Source: Pseudomonas capeferrum (lineage in GTDB: Bacteria > Pseudomonadota > Gammaproteobacteria > Pseudomonadales > Pseudomonadaceae). Taken from it: a stretch of 64,000 nucleotides of DNA. The translations under genes and the position numbers were made by a program. Below are positions 63,783 through 64,000 of the stretch, in pieces (position 1 is the first letter of the stretch; every line of letters starts with the position of its first letter). The DNA is taken from contig NZ_JAAMQM010000005.1 of assembly GCF_013523055.1 (NCBI RefSeq), positions 219,013 to 283,012 on the forward strand, in the 5' to 3' direction. The notes beneath the pieces are model-generated. The model made no database searches and was not told the DNA's origin. It saw only the letters and a list, made by a program, of their open reading frames with translations.

Positions 63783-63865
63783 TCGCCTCCCGCTGACGAG
63801 AGATCGCAGCGCGTCAAGTGGTTGAAGTTGAACGAGTTTCTCGACAAAAACTTCAAAATAAACGC

Positions 63866-63893
63866 TTGACAGGCTCTGAGGAAAGCGTAGAAT
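63866..63893 (+). promoter_or_regulatory. rRNA operon promoter, proximal
   Basis: TTGACA (63866-63871) and TAGAAT (63888-63893) with 16 bases between and GCGCACC discriminator typical of stringently controlled promoters. Confidence 0.85.
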
Positions 63894-64000
63894 GCGCACC
63901 TCGGTTCAGCAAGTCGAAAGACGCCGAACCAACCGCTCTTTAACAAATTGAATCAAGCAATTCGTGTGGGTGCTTGTGAGCATGGACTGATAGTCTGCAA
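63894..64000 (+). other. rRNA operon leader with boxA antitermination site
   Basis: GCTCTTTAACAA at 63935-63946 matches the boxA element bound by NusB/NusE in rRNA leaders. The remaining bases look like the 5' spacer of a Pseudomonas rrn operon. 16S rRNA itself is expected to start beyond the right edge. Confidence 0.85.

Overview
The window reads as chromosomal DNA of a Pseudomonas, most likely from the P. putida group. The evidence is high-GC coding, the rpsU-dnaG-rpoD macromolecular synthesis operon, the lptD-surA-pdxA-rsmA-apaG-apaH operon, cell-wall recycling genes amgK-murU, a vfr-type CRP protein, an EstA/EstP autotransporter esterase, and trp genes split into separate trpE and trpGDC units. 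Species assignment is inference from protein similarity as I remember it; no search was run.

Layout. 1-4345 (minus): rpoD (its last codons lie beyond the left edge), dnaG, rpsU. 4551-8416: tsaD, plsY, folB-folK and cca. 8471-13364 (minus): the stress module prkA-yeaH-spoVR. 13647-21312 (minus): glpE and the lptD-to-apaH envelope/RNA-modification operon. 21443-23902 (plus): amgK, murU and a djlA-like gene. 23947-28071: a DUF3530 hydrolase divergent from a hybrid periplasmic-binding/PAS sensor kinase and its LuxR-type response regulator. 28294-32647: a four-gene polyamine-type ABC importer. 32792-35833: rpe, gph, trpE. 35888-37789 (minus): autotransporter esterase.

37.9-48.15 kb is an accessory block. 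It starts with a decayed, AT-richer stretch holding a broken PAAR gene, a laccase-domain (YfiH/PgeF-like) gene with two compensating frameshifts, and unassigned fragments. It continues with a PAS-AraC regulator and a six-gene cluster for hydroxyproline/proline-analogue catabolism: permease, pyrroline-2-carboxylate reductase-like enzyme, epimerase, deaminase, semialdehyde dehydrogenase and FAD-dependent D-amino acid dehydrogenase. The core resumes with a trp leader peptide and trpGDC. Then come a lipoate-ligase-fold protein, vfr, an OsmC protein, a DUF2157 membrane-protein gene split by an in-frame amber codon, coq7, a HIT protein, an SDR, a nitronate monooxygenase-like enzyme, hemJ, argC, erpA, anmK, an M23 endopeptidase and tyrS. 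The right end carries tandem rRNA promoters and a boxA; 16S itself starts outside the window.

The most notable signals are: (i) two tryptophan attenuator leaders, one a free 16-codon peptide before trpG and one apparently embedded in frame in the last codons of gph before trpE; (ii) the amber-interrupted DUF2157 gene; (iii) the frameshifted second copy of a laccase-domain gene in a decayed island; (iv) a CCA-adding enzyme whose HD-domain metal ligands look lost; (v) a hydroxyproline catabolic island next to the trp region; and (vi) an inverted repeat before the ABC operon that could be the site of the adjacent response regulator. I did not find a clearly new multi-gene system, CRISPR array, intact insertion sequence, prophage or tRNA gene.
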